Assembly: GCA_001179505.1 (NCBI GenBank)
Contig: CDMY01000417.1
Span: forward strand, 1 to 64,000
From: Vitrella brassicaformis
Taxonomy: Eukaryota; Sar; Vitrellaceae
Reading direction: 5' to 3'
DNA length: 64,000 nt
The translations under genes were made by a program, and so were the position numbers. This document shows, piece by piece, positions 1-10,347 of this stretch. The notes under the pieces are model-generated. The model did no database searches. It saw nothing but the letters and a program-made list of their open reading frames with translations, and was not told where the DNA came from. Position 1 is the stretch's first letter. Every line of letters starts with the position of its first letter.

Positions 1-162
1 GTCCCCGCCCCCCTCCCCCTCCCCCTCCCCCAGCCCACACACATCACCCCCACGGCCACCAACTCATCAATGGCCTCGATCGGGTCGCCCCCTACGGACG
101 ACGAGCAGATGATGGAGGTGGACGAGGAGGCCGACATGATGGTGATCGACCACTCACTGTGA
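1..162 (+). CDS. 3' end of an unidentified gene (acidic C-terminus)
   Basis: A frame open from base 1 reaches a TGA at 160-162. It encodes a proline-rich stretch followed by an acidic tail (DDEQMMEVDEEADMMVIDHSL minus its last residues is typical of the composition). The proline-rich start and acidic finish look like the disordered C-terminus of a nuclear or regulatory protein, but no domain is visible and the family cannot be named. The upstream part lies outside the window, and the left boundary could also be inside an intron. The gene converges on the kinase gene that ends at 966. Confidence 0.5.
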   Translation, partial: VPAPLPLPLPQPTHITPTATNSSMASIGSPPTDDEQMMEVDEEADMMVIDHSL

Positions 163-965
163 GAGCAGACGGATGACCAGGCGGCCAGTCGAGGGCGCCT
201 GTCTGTCTGTCTGGCTGGCTGTCAGTGGTGTGTTTGACGAGAGGGATGGAGATAATTGAGGGGTGGCGAGATGTGACTGCGTAACTTAGCTGGCTGAGCG
301 CGGCGTTTGTCTTGCTACACGGATGCGTTGCCTGTGTGCAGCGACAGATGAATGGACGAGCCACTGATTGAGAGAGGGAGCTGGTTGCAGCACCTGTGTG
401 TGCTGTTGCAGCTGCGTGTGTCTGTCTGATTGACTATTTTTCCTGTCACTGTCTGTCTGCGAGTGTGCCTATCTGTGAGGCGGCGGGCTGGACGGGATGC
501 GCCAATGGGATGGACTCGATCATGATTACATCAATCAAACGGACTTACACACACCATGGGTGACCTCTGATCCACATTAACACATGTACAGGTCTCCCTC
601 GCACAAGTAGATTGTCCGCATGTCAGATGTCATTGAACACACAAAAACACAGCTGTGTCCGTCCGTCCGTCGCCACTCTTGACACATTTCATTCATTCAT
701 TCGTCCGTCCATCCACTGGTCGGTCGGTCGTTCGGTCTCTTCGCTGAGTCGCGCGTATGTGCACTCACTGGCTGACCAGCGATGGATGGCATACCTACCA
801 TACGTGTGGACATCGATCTGTCGTCTGGAAAAGGGAAAACCCCTCCACTCACGCACTCACTCACAGCACAAGGACGGCCCGTCTGCACACATAATTAATG
901 AGATCAGATATCGCTTAATCGTTGGAATGTGTGTGTCCGTTCCCATCGCCTACCTGCTGCGTTAG
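163..965. other. Intergenic region between two convergent genes
   Basis: About 800 bp hold no convincing coding sequence. There are TGTCTGTC and TCCATCCA-type simple repeats and AT-richer patches typical of 3' untranslated regions here. The short open frames are low in complexity and lack any continuation across plausible splice sites. Confidence 0.5.
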
Positions 966-1476
966 CTACTGATGCCTGTTGCCCCTATCGGTGGTCGCCT
1001 TGCCCTCCGGGCTGTGCGCGACGCCATAGGTCCGTGCCACCCTGGTCTCCATCGACCCAGCACCAGCAGCAGCACCAGTAGCAGCATACTGGCGCTGGTA
1101 CCCCTGGTGCTGGTGGCTCAGCCGCACGTGGAAGTGCGCCCCGCCAAGCGGTAGTCCCGATCTCGCAGCGACCCTCTCATGTGCAAACCCCACCTGACAG
1201 ATCGGCGGATGATTGACGAGATGTCTCGTTTGCTCTGTAGATGGGCCTTACCATGTTGCTGTTGGTCACTTTGTGCTGGGCGTTGTGTGGTGTGGTGGCC
1301 TCTGTCGGTGTGGTTGGCGAGAAGGGTCTCTGGGCGATCTGGTTGATGTGCAGGTTGAGGTGGGGGGCGGTCTGCGTGTGCGTGGTCGTGTTGGATGAGA
1401 CCGACGGCTGCGGCGTCGACAAAGAGGGCGCCTTGGTGCTGTCAGACGTATATGAGGGATGGAACCTGGCACGCAC

Positions 1477-1534
<58 letters not shown>

Positions 1535-4500
1535 GAGAGAGAGAATGCCATTCCCCCTGTCCATCCATCCATCCATCCATCGTGTGTGCACCCTACCCAC
1601 CACGGGTCTCTTGTGAGGTCTCCCAGGTGTGGCCTGCGATTGGGGTCCAGACTCAACACACGCTGCAGTAGGGCACGCACCGAGGGCGACAGATGGTCTG
1701 GGAGGTAGAACGCCCCACGCACTATCTTCCGGTACAAATCCCTGTGAACGAGCACACAGAAAGTGGGCTTGCTGGGTCTCTGTCGGTCGCTGCAGATTGC
1801 TGCCTCACTTGTCTGTGGCCCCTTTGAATGGGAAGTGCCCGACCAGCATGGCGAAGAGCAGGACACCCAACGCCCACACATCGGCCTTGAAGCCGTCATA
1901 CTCGCGACGCGCCACAACTGCATCAAGACGGCCACACCACACACGCAGAAATTCATTCGTTCGTATGTCGCTTCCGTATTGCTGGCTGGCCATCTGTATT
2001 ACTTTCAGGCGCCATGTATGACGGCGTTCCGCACTGATCGATCCAAACACGGCAAGGCACACCAATACGTGGATCGGACCAAAGTGTACCCACTGCCTGT
2101 CTGCCGGGGTGAGCGTACGAAGATGCGTAGTTTGCGGCCCGGTGCGACAATGGTCGAGAAACCGAAATCGATCAGCTTCACGCGGCCCTCGTCATCCATC
2201 AACAAGTTCTCAAGCTGACACGAGGCCACACCAACAACACCAGAAGAGAAAGAGAGAGTGCAAACCCTGTGTGTGTGCGTGATGGGCAGTATTCTGTACT
2301 TTGATGTCCCTGTGGACGATACTGCGATCGTGGCAGTAGCGCAGCGCATCACACACCTGCATGGCCCATCCATCCATCCATCCATGCATACATACAAACA
2401 CCCTCAACGCCCTCACCCACCCCCACCTGGAGGAAGATGCCCCTGGCCTGTGTCTCGTCGAGTCGCCTGCCGGCCTTTGTTTTGAGGAAGGCGTGTAGCG
2501 ACCCGCCGCCGAGGTACTCCATGATGATGTATATCTGCTTGGGGGTGTCGATGGCCTCGTACATCCGCACTATGCTCGGGTGACACAGACGCTGAAGCAA
2601 CCTGCACACAGGCAGGGCAGACACAAGGGGGGTGAGATGAGGTGTGTGCAGTCTGTCTGCGCCGTTTTATGTGGATGGATGGATGGAAGTGTGTGTGCAT
2701 GCCTGATTTCTCTGCGGACGCTCTTGCGTCTCTGTTGGTCCAGGAGTTTGTACTTCTCGTAAACCTTCACAGCCACCTTCTGATGACTCGCCTGCAGTGC
2801 ACACACACACGTCCACACAGCCATCCATTCATCCGTTTTATGCCATTGCCCTGTTTCCCCCACCCACCCCCCAACAGCCCAACCCACCTTATGGACTCCA
2901 AACCTGACGATGGCATACGCGCCCTGCCCCACCTGCTTGCCCACTTGGTACGCATCCAACGCCGCCGCACACGACAAACCCTGCTGCTGCTGCTGCTGCT
3001 GGTGGTGTTGGGGTGTGTAGCTACTTTGCAGACCTCTAGACGCATGATCAGAGGTCGGGGAAGCGTCGATGGCCTTAGGTGGCCTGGGGGGGTGGGGCGT
3101 GTGTGATGTCGGCACCCCTGTCGAGGGACGGGGCGGGTGCTGTTGGTGGTCAGCAAGGGGCGGAACTGGCGATGCTGCAACACACAGCCAGAGAAATGGA
3201 TGCATATGAAAGCCCTACCATCTTGGTGCTCGGTTGCTTGCCCACCTACCGTCCTTGACATTGGCCAGGCCGTCTTCGCTTTCCTCCCCCTCCCCCTTGA
3301 GCATGCCGACATTCCACTTCTCACGCCTACTGCCCGGCACCGCAGTCACGGCCCTCTGGACACCCTGACGCACATACGATGACCCGCCCACCCTTCCCAG
3401 CACCCCGCCCTCGCCCACGGGCCACCCAGTGAGCGGCGCGCGACCCTCACTCGTGGCCATCAATGTCACTGTGGTGGCCGGCCGGGTGCTCGCGGCTGCG
3501 CTCTCCTCTGCCCCTGCCCCTGCCCCTGGTGCTGCTGCTGCTGCTGCTGTCAGTGCAGGCCTTTTCCCTCCATCTTCCCCTGTGTGTGTGTGGTCCTGGT
3601 GTGCATCGAGGCTCCTGAGCACTGCCTGTCGGCTCACGCTGGCCGGTGAGGCTGCCTGGGGGACCGGGGGAGAGGCGGAGGGGGAGGAGGACTGCTGCAG
3701 TCGGCCTATGTGGAACTCCTTCTGGATGGAGTTCTTCAGAGAGAGACACAGCTTGCCCTCCTGCTGCTGTGGCGGCGGCTGTGTTTGGGGCTGTGGCGGC
3801 CGGCCGGCGAAGAGCGGGCCGGCGGGAGGGGAGTGGAGGCGCGAGAGGAAAGACGAGGGCTTCATGTGGGGATCCTCCTTGCCCCGAGACGAGGAGTGAG
3901 CGGATCCAGACCCGGTCACCCCCCAACCCTTCTGCTGCTGCTGTAGCTGATGCTCCTCCCTCTCGCCCTCATTGCCTCCCACGACGCTATCTGTGTCGTC
4001 TATGTCGATCTCCACGGGAGTCTCGTCCGATGTGGTCGTCCGCTTGGCCGCCGACTCTTCCTTAGTGGCCGCCGTGATGAGGAGCGGCGCCCCCTCGAGC
4101 ACCGGTCGCCATGCCGCCTCCCTCTCTTTCGCAGCCGTGGTCGCAGGCCGGCCCCCACGCTGCGCTGAAGGGGGCCGGGAACGCGACCGAGTGCGAAATG
4201 TCTGCAGACACGGGAGACAATAGGCACAAGATGAGATGAGGGTGTTTGTTTGCATTATATATGCTTCCTTCCATCATTGCTTACCGCTTGTGGTGGAAGG
4301 GGGGGCTTGTCCGAGGGCTTTATGATGCGCAGTTGCGTCGCCAGCTCACGCAGGTCCGATGCCGATGGCGCCACCCAGTTGGATGGGGGCCGCGGATTGG
4401 CTGATGGAGCACTGCGCAGACGGCCAGCCGATGCAGGACGCGACGCTGATAGAGGAGAAACAAACACGGTATGGCAACAGTGACGACGCTTTCCTGCCTC

Positions 4501-5364
4501 TCCTCACTCACCGGCTCGCCTCGGTGTGGCTGTGGACAGCCCCATAGCAAACAGCTGCTGCAGGTGTCCCGGCGCAACGGGGGGACGCGTCGTCCCCACA
4601 GCCCTCTCCCTCCCCAGGTAGGCCCCTCCCCCACCCCTGACGCGTCGTGTCCCAGCAGTGGCCGTCGCCGGCCGCCACGGACGGCTGCCCAGACGCGGCG
4701 TCACGAACGCCCCTGCGATGGCCGGACTATTGGTGCCGGCTGTGGTGGTCCAGTGGGGCTGGGGCGGCGGGTGGTCCAAGCGACGGTGAGAAGGGGTCTG
4801 CTGAAAGTGCGTTTCAGGGCCTGTCTGTGTTCGGCGGACGCCGGCCGTCGAGGGGCGCTTCGGGAGAGCCGCGGAGGAACGGCTGTCCTTGGGGGACTCT
4901 GCAACTGCCGCAGCACAAAGGTCACATTGCCTTTCAGTTCAGTGCAGACACGTGTGACGACCATATCGGTGCAAGACTGACCTGCCTGGCCTTCATGATA
5001 GAGGGAGAACCGGATGTTGTATGGAGGAGTCTTGTGTGAGGGCTGATAGCGATTGTGATGGTGCGGGTAAGACGAGAGATACATCGGTGGATGGGCCGCG
5101 TGGGACGGCGAGGGCGTGGCCGCGCGACGGGTGTGTGCAGACGGGGGTCGCTGCAGCCCTCTGCTTAAGCGCGACGGCGTCACCGGACGCTTCTCGCCTG
5201 CATAAAGTAAGCAGAGATGTACTATGAGCATCATGCGCATGATGCATCGGACATTGCAGTGCATATTGCTGTGTATACCTGCTGTCGGCATCGCCGTAGC
5301 TCTTCAACTCGCTGCTACGAGGCTGACAACGCTTTTGGGGCAGTTCTTTTGTGGTGGGGGTCAT
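966..5364 (-). CDS. SNF1/CAMK-type serine/threonine protein kinase, multi-exon, long N-terminus
   Basis: Ser/Thr kinase. Going 5' to 3' on the minus strand, a Pro/Ser/Gln-rich N-terminal region of several hundred residues (about 5.2-3.1 kb) precedes a full kinase domain. The domain shows the glycine loop GQGAYAIVRFG (about 2.9 kb), VAVKVY lysine (2.76 kb), hinge IMEYLGGGSL (2.5 kb), HRDIK joined by splicing to LENLL (2.33/2.2 kb), IDFGFS (2.17 kb), CGTPSYMAPE (about 2.1 kb) and DVWALGVLLFAMLVGHFPF (1.85 kb). Splicing at 1.6/1.47 kb restores the usual RDPWF end of SNF1/AMPK-like kinases. A tail of about 110 residues follows, spliced near 1250 and 1191, to TAG at 966-968. The first exon is the least certain part: ATG at 5362-5364 is possible, but its splice phase does not match the best downstream frame, so an ATG near 5230 is an alternative. 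Substrates are unknown. Confidence 0.8.
1481..1545. repeat. (CA)n-(GA)n compound microsatellite in a kinase intron
   Basis: An uninterrupted CA run passes into a GA run inside the penultimate intron of the kinase gene. On the coding strand it forms a CT tract followed by a GT tract just before the acceptor at about 1476. Such tracts replace an ordinary polypyrimidine tract in many introns of this window. Confidence 0.8.
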
Positions 5365-5416
5365 CGCAGGGGCGCGAGCTCGCCAGTCTCCGTCCTTTCT
5401 GGTTTTTTCACTGCAA
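5365..5416. promoter_or_regulatory. Head-to-head gap between kinase and TTLL genes
   Basis: The kinase (minus) and the tubulin ligase (plus) diverge from here. If the outermost start codons are right, only about 50 bp separate them, so they must share a promoter. No TATA-like element is obvious. Confidence is limited because both first exons are uncertain. Confidence 0.3.
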
Positions 5417-8296
5417 ATGGCTGAGGCGGACTGGTGCAGTGGTGCCGCAAGGGTCTACAGATGCTTCGACCGTACGCACACCCACATCTCCTTCTGGAAT
5501 GAACATTACAATGGATGGGATGTTGCTGTGCGTGTGTGTGCGTCCAGGACCACCTGCGCTGCTCGAAGAGGTCTTGGAGAGGATGGGCTGGAGGCCCCAC
5601 GAACTCTCGACGCCCTCCACCCAGGCCGGCGACTCGTCAGCCACATCCCGCTCACCCTCACGGCCACTCACTCGGCTCTCCACCCACCAGCCACAGGAGT
5701 CCCCCACATCCTCGGACCTCTCATCGGAGGCGCCCCGCATTCACGCTTCCTCAGACAGAAGGCGGCTCGCCAAGAGGCTGCATTATTCAAGCAATCGCGG
5801 CGTGTGGTCTTTGGCGTGGAAGTCTGGAAGGTTCTGCCGGTCTGATTATCTGGATCTTTTGGACTATCAGCGCCTAAATCACTTCCAGAACTCGGCGTCG
5901 ATAACGCGGAAGGACAGGATGATACGAGAGCTCAGGAAGATGAAGGTGGGCTGGATGACTTGTGTCTGTCGACGGCTGGCTTCGTCGAGGTTTCCGCCGG
6001 TTTCAGGCCATCCATGGGTCTGCCTACTCGTTTATCCCCACATCGTTCATCTTGCCCTCAGAGCACAAGCGATTTCTCAAGGCCCACACAGCGCTCCAAC
6101 GTGCTCACCATCACGCAAGGCATTCTTTACCCACACATAAACATGTCTCACTGTCTTTCAGGTCCTGCCAACCATGCCGCGGCGCCATCTCCCTCTCCCT
6201 CTCCCCCGCCCGATAGGCGCACGCGGGATTTCCAGATGATCATGCGACTCTATGAGCAGCAAAAGAGGAAACTCGAGAGTATGCCGCCCGTGGTCTCGCT
6301 GTCAAAAGGAGCGAGGAAACGCCCAATAGCCCGCCCAGTGCTGCAGAGGCCTCAGACGCGGACAAGGGTGAAAACAGCCGAGAGTGCGTCGTCGTGCGGG
6401 AGTGAGGACGAAGACACGAGAGGAGGAGAGAGAAACGGGTCTTGTGTGTTCATCTGCAAGCCGGCCGATTGCTCTCGAGGGCGGAACATCACACTTGCTC
6501 GGGTGAGACAACACAACGTGATATATCAGGGTGGGTTTTGCTGGCTGTCTCATATATTCTTTGTGCCATGTGCTGTGCACGGACAGGATTTGTCGGATCT
6601 TCGATACGACCAGCAGTCGATCATCCAGCGGTACATCGCCAAACCTTTGCTCATCGAATCCTATAAGGTGAACGCACCATTAGAGAGACATGGTGGATGG
6701 ATGGATGGATGGCATCTGGTGCCGTGTGTGTGTGTCTGTCTGCCGTCCGTTCAGTGGGACTTGCGCGTCTACGTTTTCGTCCCCAGTGTGCATCCGCTGC
6801 AAGTGTATCTGTACGATGAGGGCGTCGTGCGGTTCAGCAGTGAGCCCTACAACATACACAGCAACAGCCCATTCGTGCACCTCACCAACGCGTAAGTAAG
6901 GAGAGAGAGACATACCGAGGGCATTCTCTGTTTTCGAAGCGGCTCCATTACCGTGTTTCCATCTCAGCTCCATCAACAATCGGAACCCCCGTAGCTTTTC
7001 GACACATTGTGGCACGGCAGCCATCGGTGCAGAGCGAAAGTGGTCGTTCCGTACGCTGCGAGGATACCTACAGGTCGCGAACTGGCCGCCACTCTCTGTT
7101 TGTTTCTATGGACACAGATGTCCTACCGTGTCTCACCTGTCTGTCTGCAGTCTCGCGGCATTTCTCCCGAGTCTCTATGGAACCAGGTTGTTGAGATCAT
7201 AAGGCTGACATGCTTGACGCTGCCTCTCAATATCCCCACGTGCGAGTGACAAAATAGATACTGGGTGTACACGCCAGGCAGACAGTGAGTGCGTGGCTTA
7301 TAGGGGTATGTATGTATCTTTTTCTTTCTTCCTTCAGCGCTGCTTCAGAAAACTGCTTTGAGCTGTTTGGTTTTGATATCCTCGTCGATGAAAAGCTCAA
7401 GGCATGGCTCATTGAGGTGGGCGCGGCGCAATGCTCTCTTGTGCGTGGACATCGATCTCATGTGCTGTCTTGCCTTCAGGTCAATTGCTCCCCCTCACTC
7501 ACAGCATCCGGCCCTATAGACCGAGCGGTGAAGGAGGCCCTTTTGACCGACACGATTGATCTCCTGGCGCAGCTGACCAAGACAGCAACGACGACACTCA
7601 CATGCGGCACACCCTTAGTCTTCCCATCGTCACCCGTCCCCAGCTGCCCCACTTCACCCAAACAGACACGACACACAGATGAGGTCCGCCCGCCGAGCTG
7701 GCAGGAGAGCCCAACCGTGTCTCCGAGGATACACAGGGCGACCAGCGCCAAATCGCCGAGAGGGAATAGAGCATGGAACGGAACGGATTGTGATCTGTCG
7801 GGGGCTGGTGCTGGGCGGTTGACGCCTCCTGCCTCTCCGCGACATCCAGAAAAAGCGACAAAGGTACGATTGTGTGGATGCCAGAACGGTCTTCACTAGA
7901 CTCTCTGCCTGCTTTCGCCTTCAGGGTCGTCTTCGCTCAGGCCAATATCGTCTGGTGTTCCCCTACAATGAGGCCACGCTGGAAGCTTCCCTGGACCTCA
8001 ACAGGCTCTCTCGCGTGGGCCACATTGCCTCCTCCTCATGCCGCACCTCCATGTGTGCGCCCAGCCGCATCCCCCCATCCCACCCCCCACACTTCTATTT
8101 TTCCTGTGTGCCCCCGCCCTGCTCCCCTTTTGTCAATGGCTCTCCACCACGTTGGCCCGATGCGGTGCGGGCCGGCGTCCCTTTCGTGCAGTCGGGCGCA
8201 CGCGACACTTTCATGCACGACAAGATTCGGGAAGTCGTGAGGGACATCGTGAGGGAAAGACATGACGATAGGGGGAGGAGGAGCAAGAGGGGGTGA
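5417..8296 (+). CDS. Tubulin-tyrosine ligase-like (TTLL) family polyglutamylase
   Basis: TTLL enzymes ligate glutamate, glycine or tyrosine to tubulin tails using ATP. Spliced segments follow the family order: RLNHFQNSASITRKDRM (5.87-5.93 kb), AYSFIPTSFILPSEHKRF (6.02-6.08 kb), an insert of charged residues, the ATP-grasp element VFICKPADCSRGRNI (6.45 kb), then IIQRYIAKPLLI (6.62 kb), LRVYVFVPSVHPLQVYLYDE (6.76-6.82 kb) and FVHLTNA (6.87 kb). The ATP-grasp finish is FELFGFDILVDEKLKAWLIE (7.35-7.42 kb), spliced to VNCSPSL (7.48 kb). The C-terminal tail after 7.5 kb is serine-rich and ends in RRSKRG with TGA at 8294-8296. The conserved EVNCSPSL and IIQRYI motifs imply an active ligase, and the YLYDEGVVRF type points to a polyglutamylase. 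The start is unsure: ATG at 5417 or 5499, because the first donor site is not clear. Confidence 0.82.
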
Positions 8297-8962
8297 CAAG
8301 CCAACAGGCAGGTGACCAGTTTTGTGTGCGTGTGTGTCGTGTGTGTGTGGGCGTCTGGTCTTCGTTGCACCGTTTGTGCCATGAATGCATTTGGAGTTTT
8401 CGGCCGCGTTCGCTTCTCTAGTTTGTTGACTGCGTCAGTCTCATGCCAAAGTTCATGCATGTAGGATGTGGTGTGTTCTAACGAACGCACACAGACGAAT
8501 TGTGTCCCCTTTCTGTTGCTCGGTTCCTGGCCCCTAGACTTCCTTCCTCTTTCGCTCCCTCTGTTGTTCAAGGGACGGACCTACATATGGCGTGCAGGCT
8601 CCTCTCTCAATGGACAGATCCAAGGACATGGATGGAATGCATGGAAGAAATGGCATGGCCACTCCTCTCCTCTCTCGCTCTATACAGCTCTCTGCACGAC
8701 GCTCTCACTCTCACTCTCTCTCTCAGCGCAGGTGCAAAATCTCACGAAACGGCACGTACACCTGCTCTGTGTGTGCGCACGGAAGGCATAGGCCTCTCTC
8801 CCCGTCCTTTCTCCCTCATACTTCTTCCATATCGACTTCGTTTCTCAAAACATGCAGCTGGCCAGAAGCAAGCACCGTGCCTGCTGTCTACAGGCACGGT
8901 GTAGACAGCAGGCAAGGTGCTTGCCTCTGGCCTTCCATCCATCCACCCACCCTGCGTCACCA
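8297..8962. other. Intergenic region between convergent TTLL and LHC genes
   Basis: About 660 bp without a convincing gene. It contains GT-rich and CT-rich simple sequence and, at its right end, a long near-perfect hairpin (8860-8932, listed separately). Confidence 0.5.
8860..8932. repeat. 33-bp near-perfect inverted repeat (hairpin)
   Basis: The arm 8860-8892 and the arm 8900-8932 are reverse complements with only two mismatches by eye, separated by a 7-base loop. It lies 30 bp beyond the stop codon of the LHC gene and about 560 bp beyond the TTLL stop. It could fold as an RNA stem in either 3' UTR, act as a small-RNA precursor, or be a remnant of a MITE-like element. Confidence 0.85.
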
Positions 8963-10152
8963 TCACTTCGAGAGGAAGGGATAGGGCTTGTCGGTCACCA
9001 GGTCCTGGGCGATGGACGCAGCAATGCTGACATGACAACAGACAGACACAGGCACACAACACATTCACGTGAGCCAGAATGACCTGGGTTCACACGCGTA
9101 CCCGAGCATGGCGAGCCTGCCGTTGTTGAGCTCCTTATTCTGGTACTCGCGGAACTGCTCGGGGTCCTCAGGGCCCTGGTCAATGATGACACGCAGAGAA
9201 TGAATGGCACACATACAGGCGTCACGTCACGAGGCTCGCCTTACTCACCTTGTACCACCAAGCCGGGCCGAGGTCGCCGACGTACGTGCCCTGATCAGTA
9301 ACACCACACACCACAGTGCCTGCCGTCACTGAGTCATTCCTCCTTCCCTTTACCCTCGCCACGCACCTCTGCGTTTGGCTTGAAGACGAGCAGGTCGAGG
9401 AACCCAACGAACGCGAAGAGCTGCGCGAGGCCGGCAGGGGGGATGACCTTCAGGGCATCAACACCCGCGGGGATGTCGGCGAACTTGAGCTCCGGATCGG
9501 TCGCCAGCCAGCCGTCGAATTTGAAGAAGTACGGCACGGCGTACCCAATCACGGCGAGCATCGCCACGCGGCCGTGCTTGATCTCAGCAAGGCGGTAGCG
9601 CTGGTAGGTCTGCACACACGAGCGAGCGTCCAGGACAGGACAGCGAGCCATGGTCTGCGTGTGGCGCATCCACCCACCTCATCAGTCGGCCCCTTATCCT
9701 TTGAGAAGCCAAGAGGGTCGAAGAACCCGACAGGCTGAGTGACACCAGGCTCCGCCTGCCATTACAACAAGGAGTCACGGACACACGAGTGATCTCCCTT
9801 TTCACGCCTTGTGATCTTTGCCGCCTGTCTGTGTCTGTGTGACTGCTGTGCTTACGTCCAGCGCCATCTGGAGGTTGGGCTTGGCTGCAGCATTGCGGGT
9901 CATCCTGCAACAAGACGACAAACACGACCCGTCGTCACAGCGATGAACAGCAGCTCACTCATAGACTCGCTTGCTGTGCCAACGCAGCCTTGTCTTCGCA
10001 GAGCGATTGCATGAGTGAGTCTGTCATCTTCCTCGCTCGCTTCGTCAGTCAGTGCTTCTGATGTGTCTGAGTGCTCACCGCTGCAGGGGAGTGGAAGGGA
10101 CAAAGGCATGGGCCGTGGCGGCGAGAAGGGCAATCGCGACAACGACCTTCAT
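8963..10152 (-). CDS. Chlorophyll a/c-type light-harvesting complex protein, plastid-targeted
   Basis: LHC apoprotein that binds chlorophyll and carotenoid in the thylakoid and passes energy to a photosystem. Seven exons (10152-10079, 9904-9856, 9755-9678, 9609-9367, 9290-9249, 9175-9102, 9026-8963) join in phase to 207 residues. The N-terminus MKVVVAIALLAATAHA is a signal peptide and is followed directly by FVPS. Phe after the cleavage site is the classic mark of import into red-derived complex plastids. The first helix has RLAEIKHGRVAMLAVIGY, including the Glu and His/Arg chlorophyll ligands. The helix II region is AGLAQLFAFVGFLDLLVF. The third helix has ELNNGRLAMLG, joined by splicing to IAASIAQDLVTDKPYPFLSK. 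The length fits FCP/LHCR-type proteins. I cannot tell the subfamily. Confidence 0.95.
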
Positions 10153-10347
10153 CCCTGTTCAACTCAATCTCCCAGCCTTTGGTTTCACGGCGCCCCGGTG
10201 TAAAGTAAACTTGGCCTCCCTCCCGCGCCCGCGTGGTCATTGTGAAACCGCCAACCATGACAAAACTGTCAGCCACCATGCATGTTCATGCCGCACCGAA
10301 AAATTTCCCATCTGACTGTTCACTCACAAACCTACTGCTCCTCTCGT
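10153..10347. promoter_or_regulatory. LHC upstream region overlapping the anoctamin 3' flank
   Basis: Only 195 bp separate the LHC start codon from the stop codon of the upstream co-oriented anoctamin gene. The LHC promoter and the anoctamin 3' UTR must both lie here. I see no clear TATA element or terminator. Confidence 0.35.

Noticed and set aside
1438-1476. Early stop for the kinase directly after DPWW (donor at GTAGGG)
   Set aside because: Using the donor four bases upstream gives the canonical DPWF ending and keeps a long open frame to 966, with further in-phase splice sites.
1241-1708. Plus-strand open frames opposite the kinase 3' exons
   Set aside because: They contain dinucleotide repeat translations ([12 protein letters not shown]) and lie antisense to exons that have kinase motifs and good splice sites.
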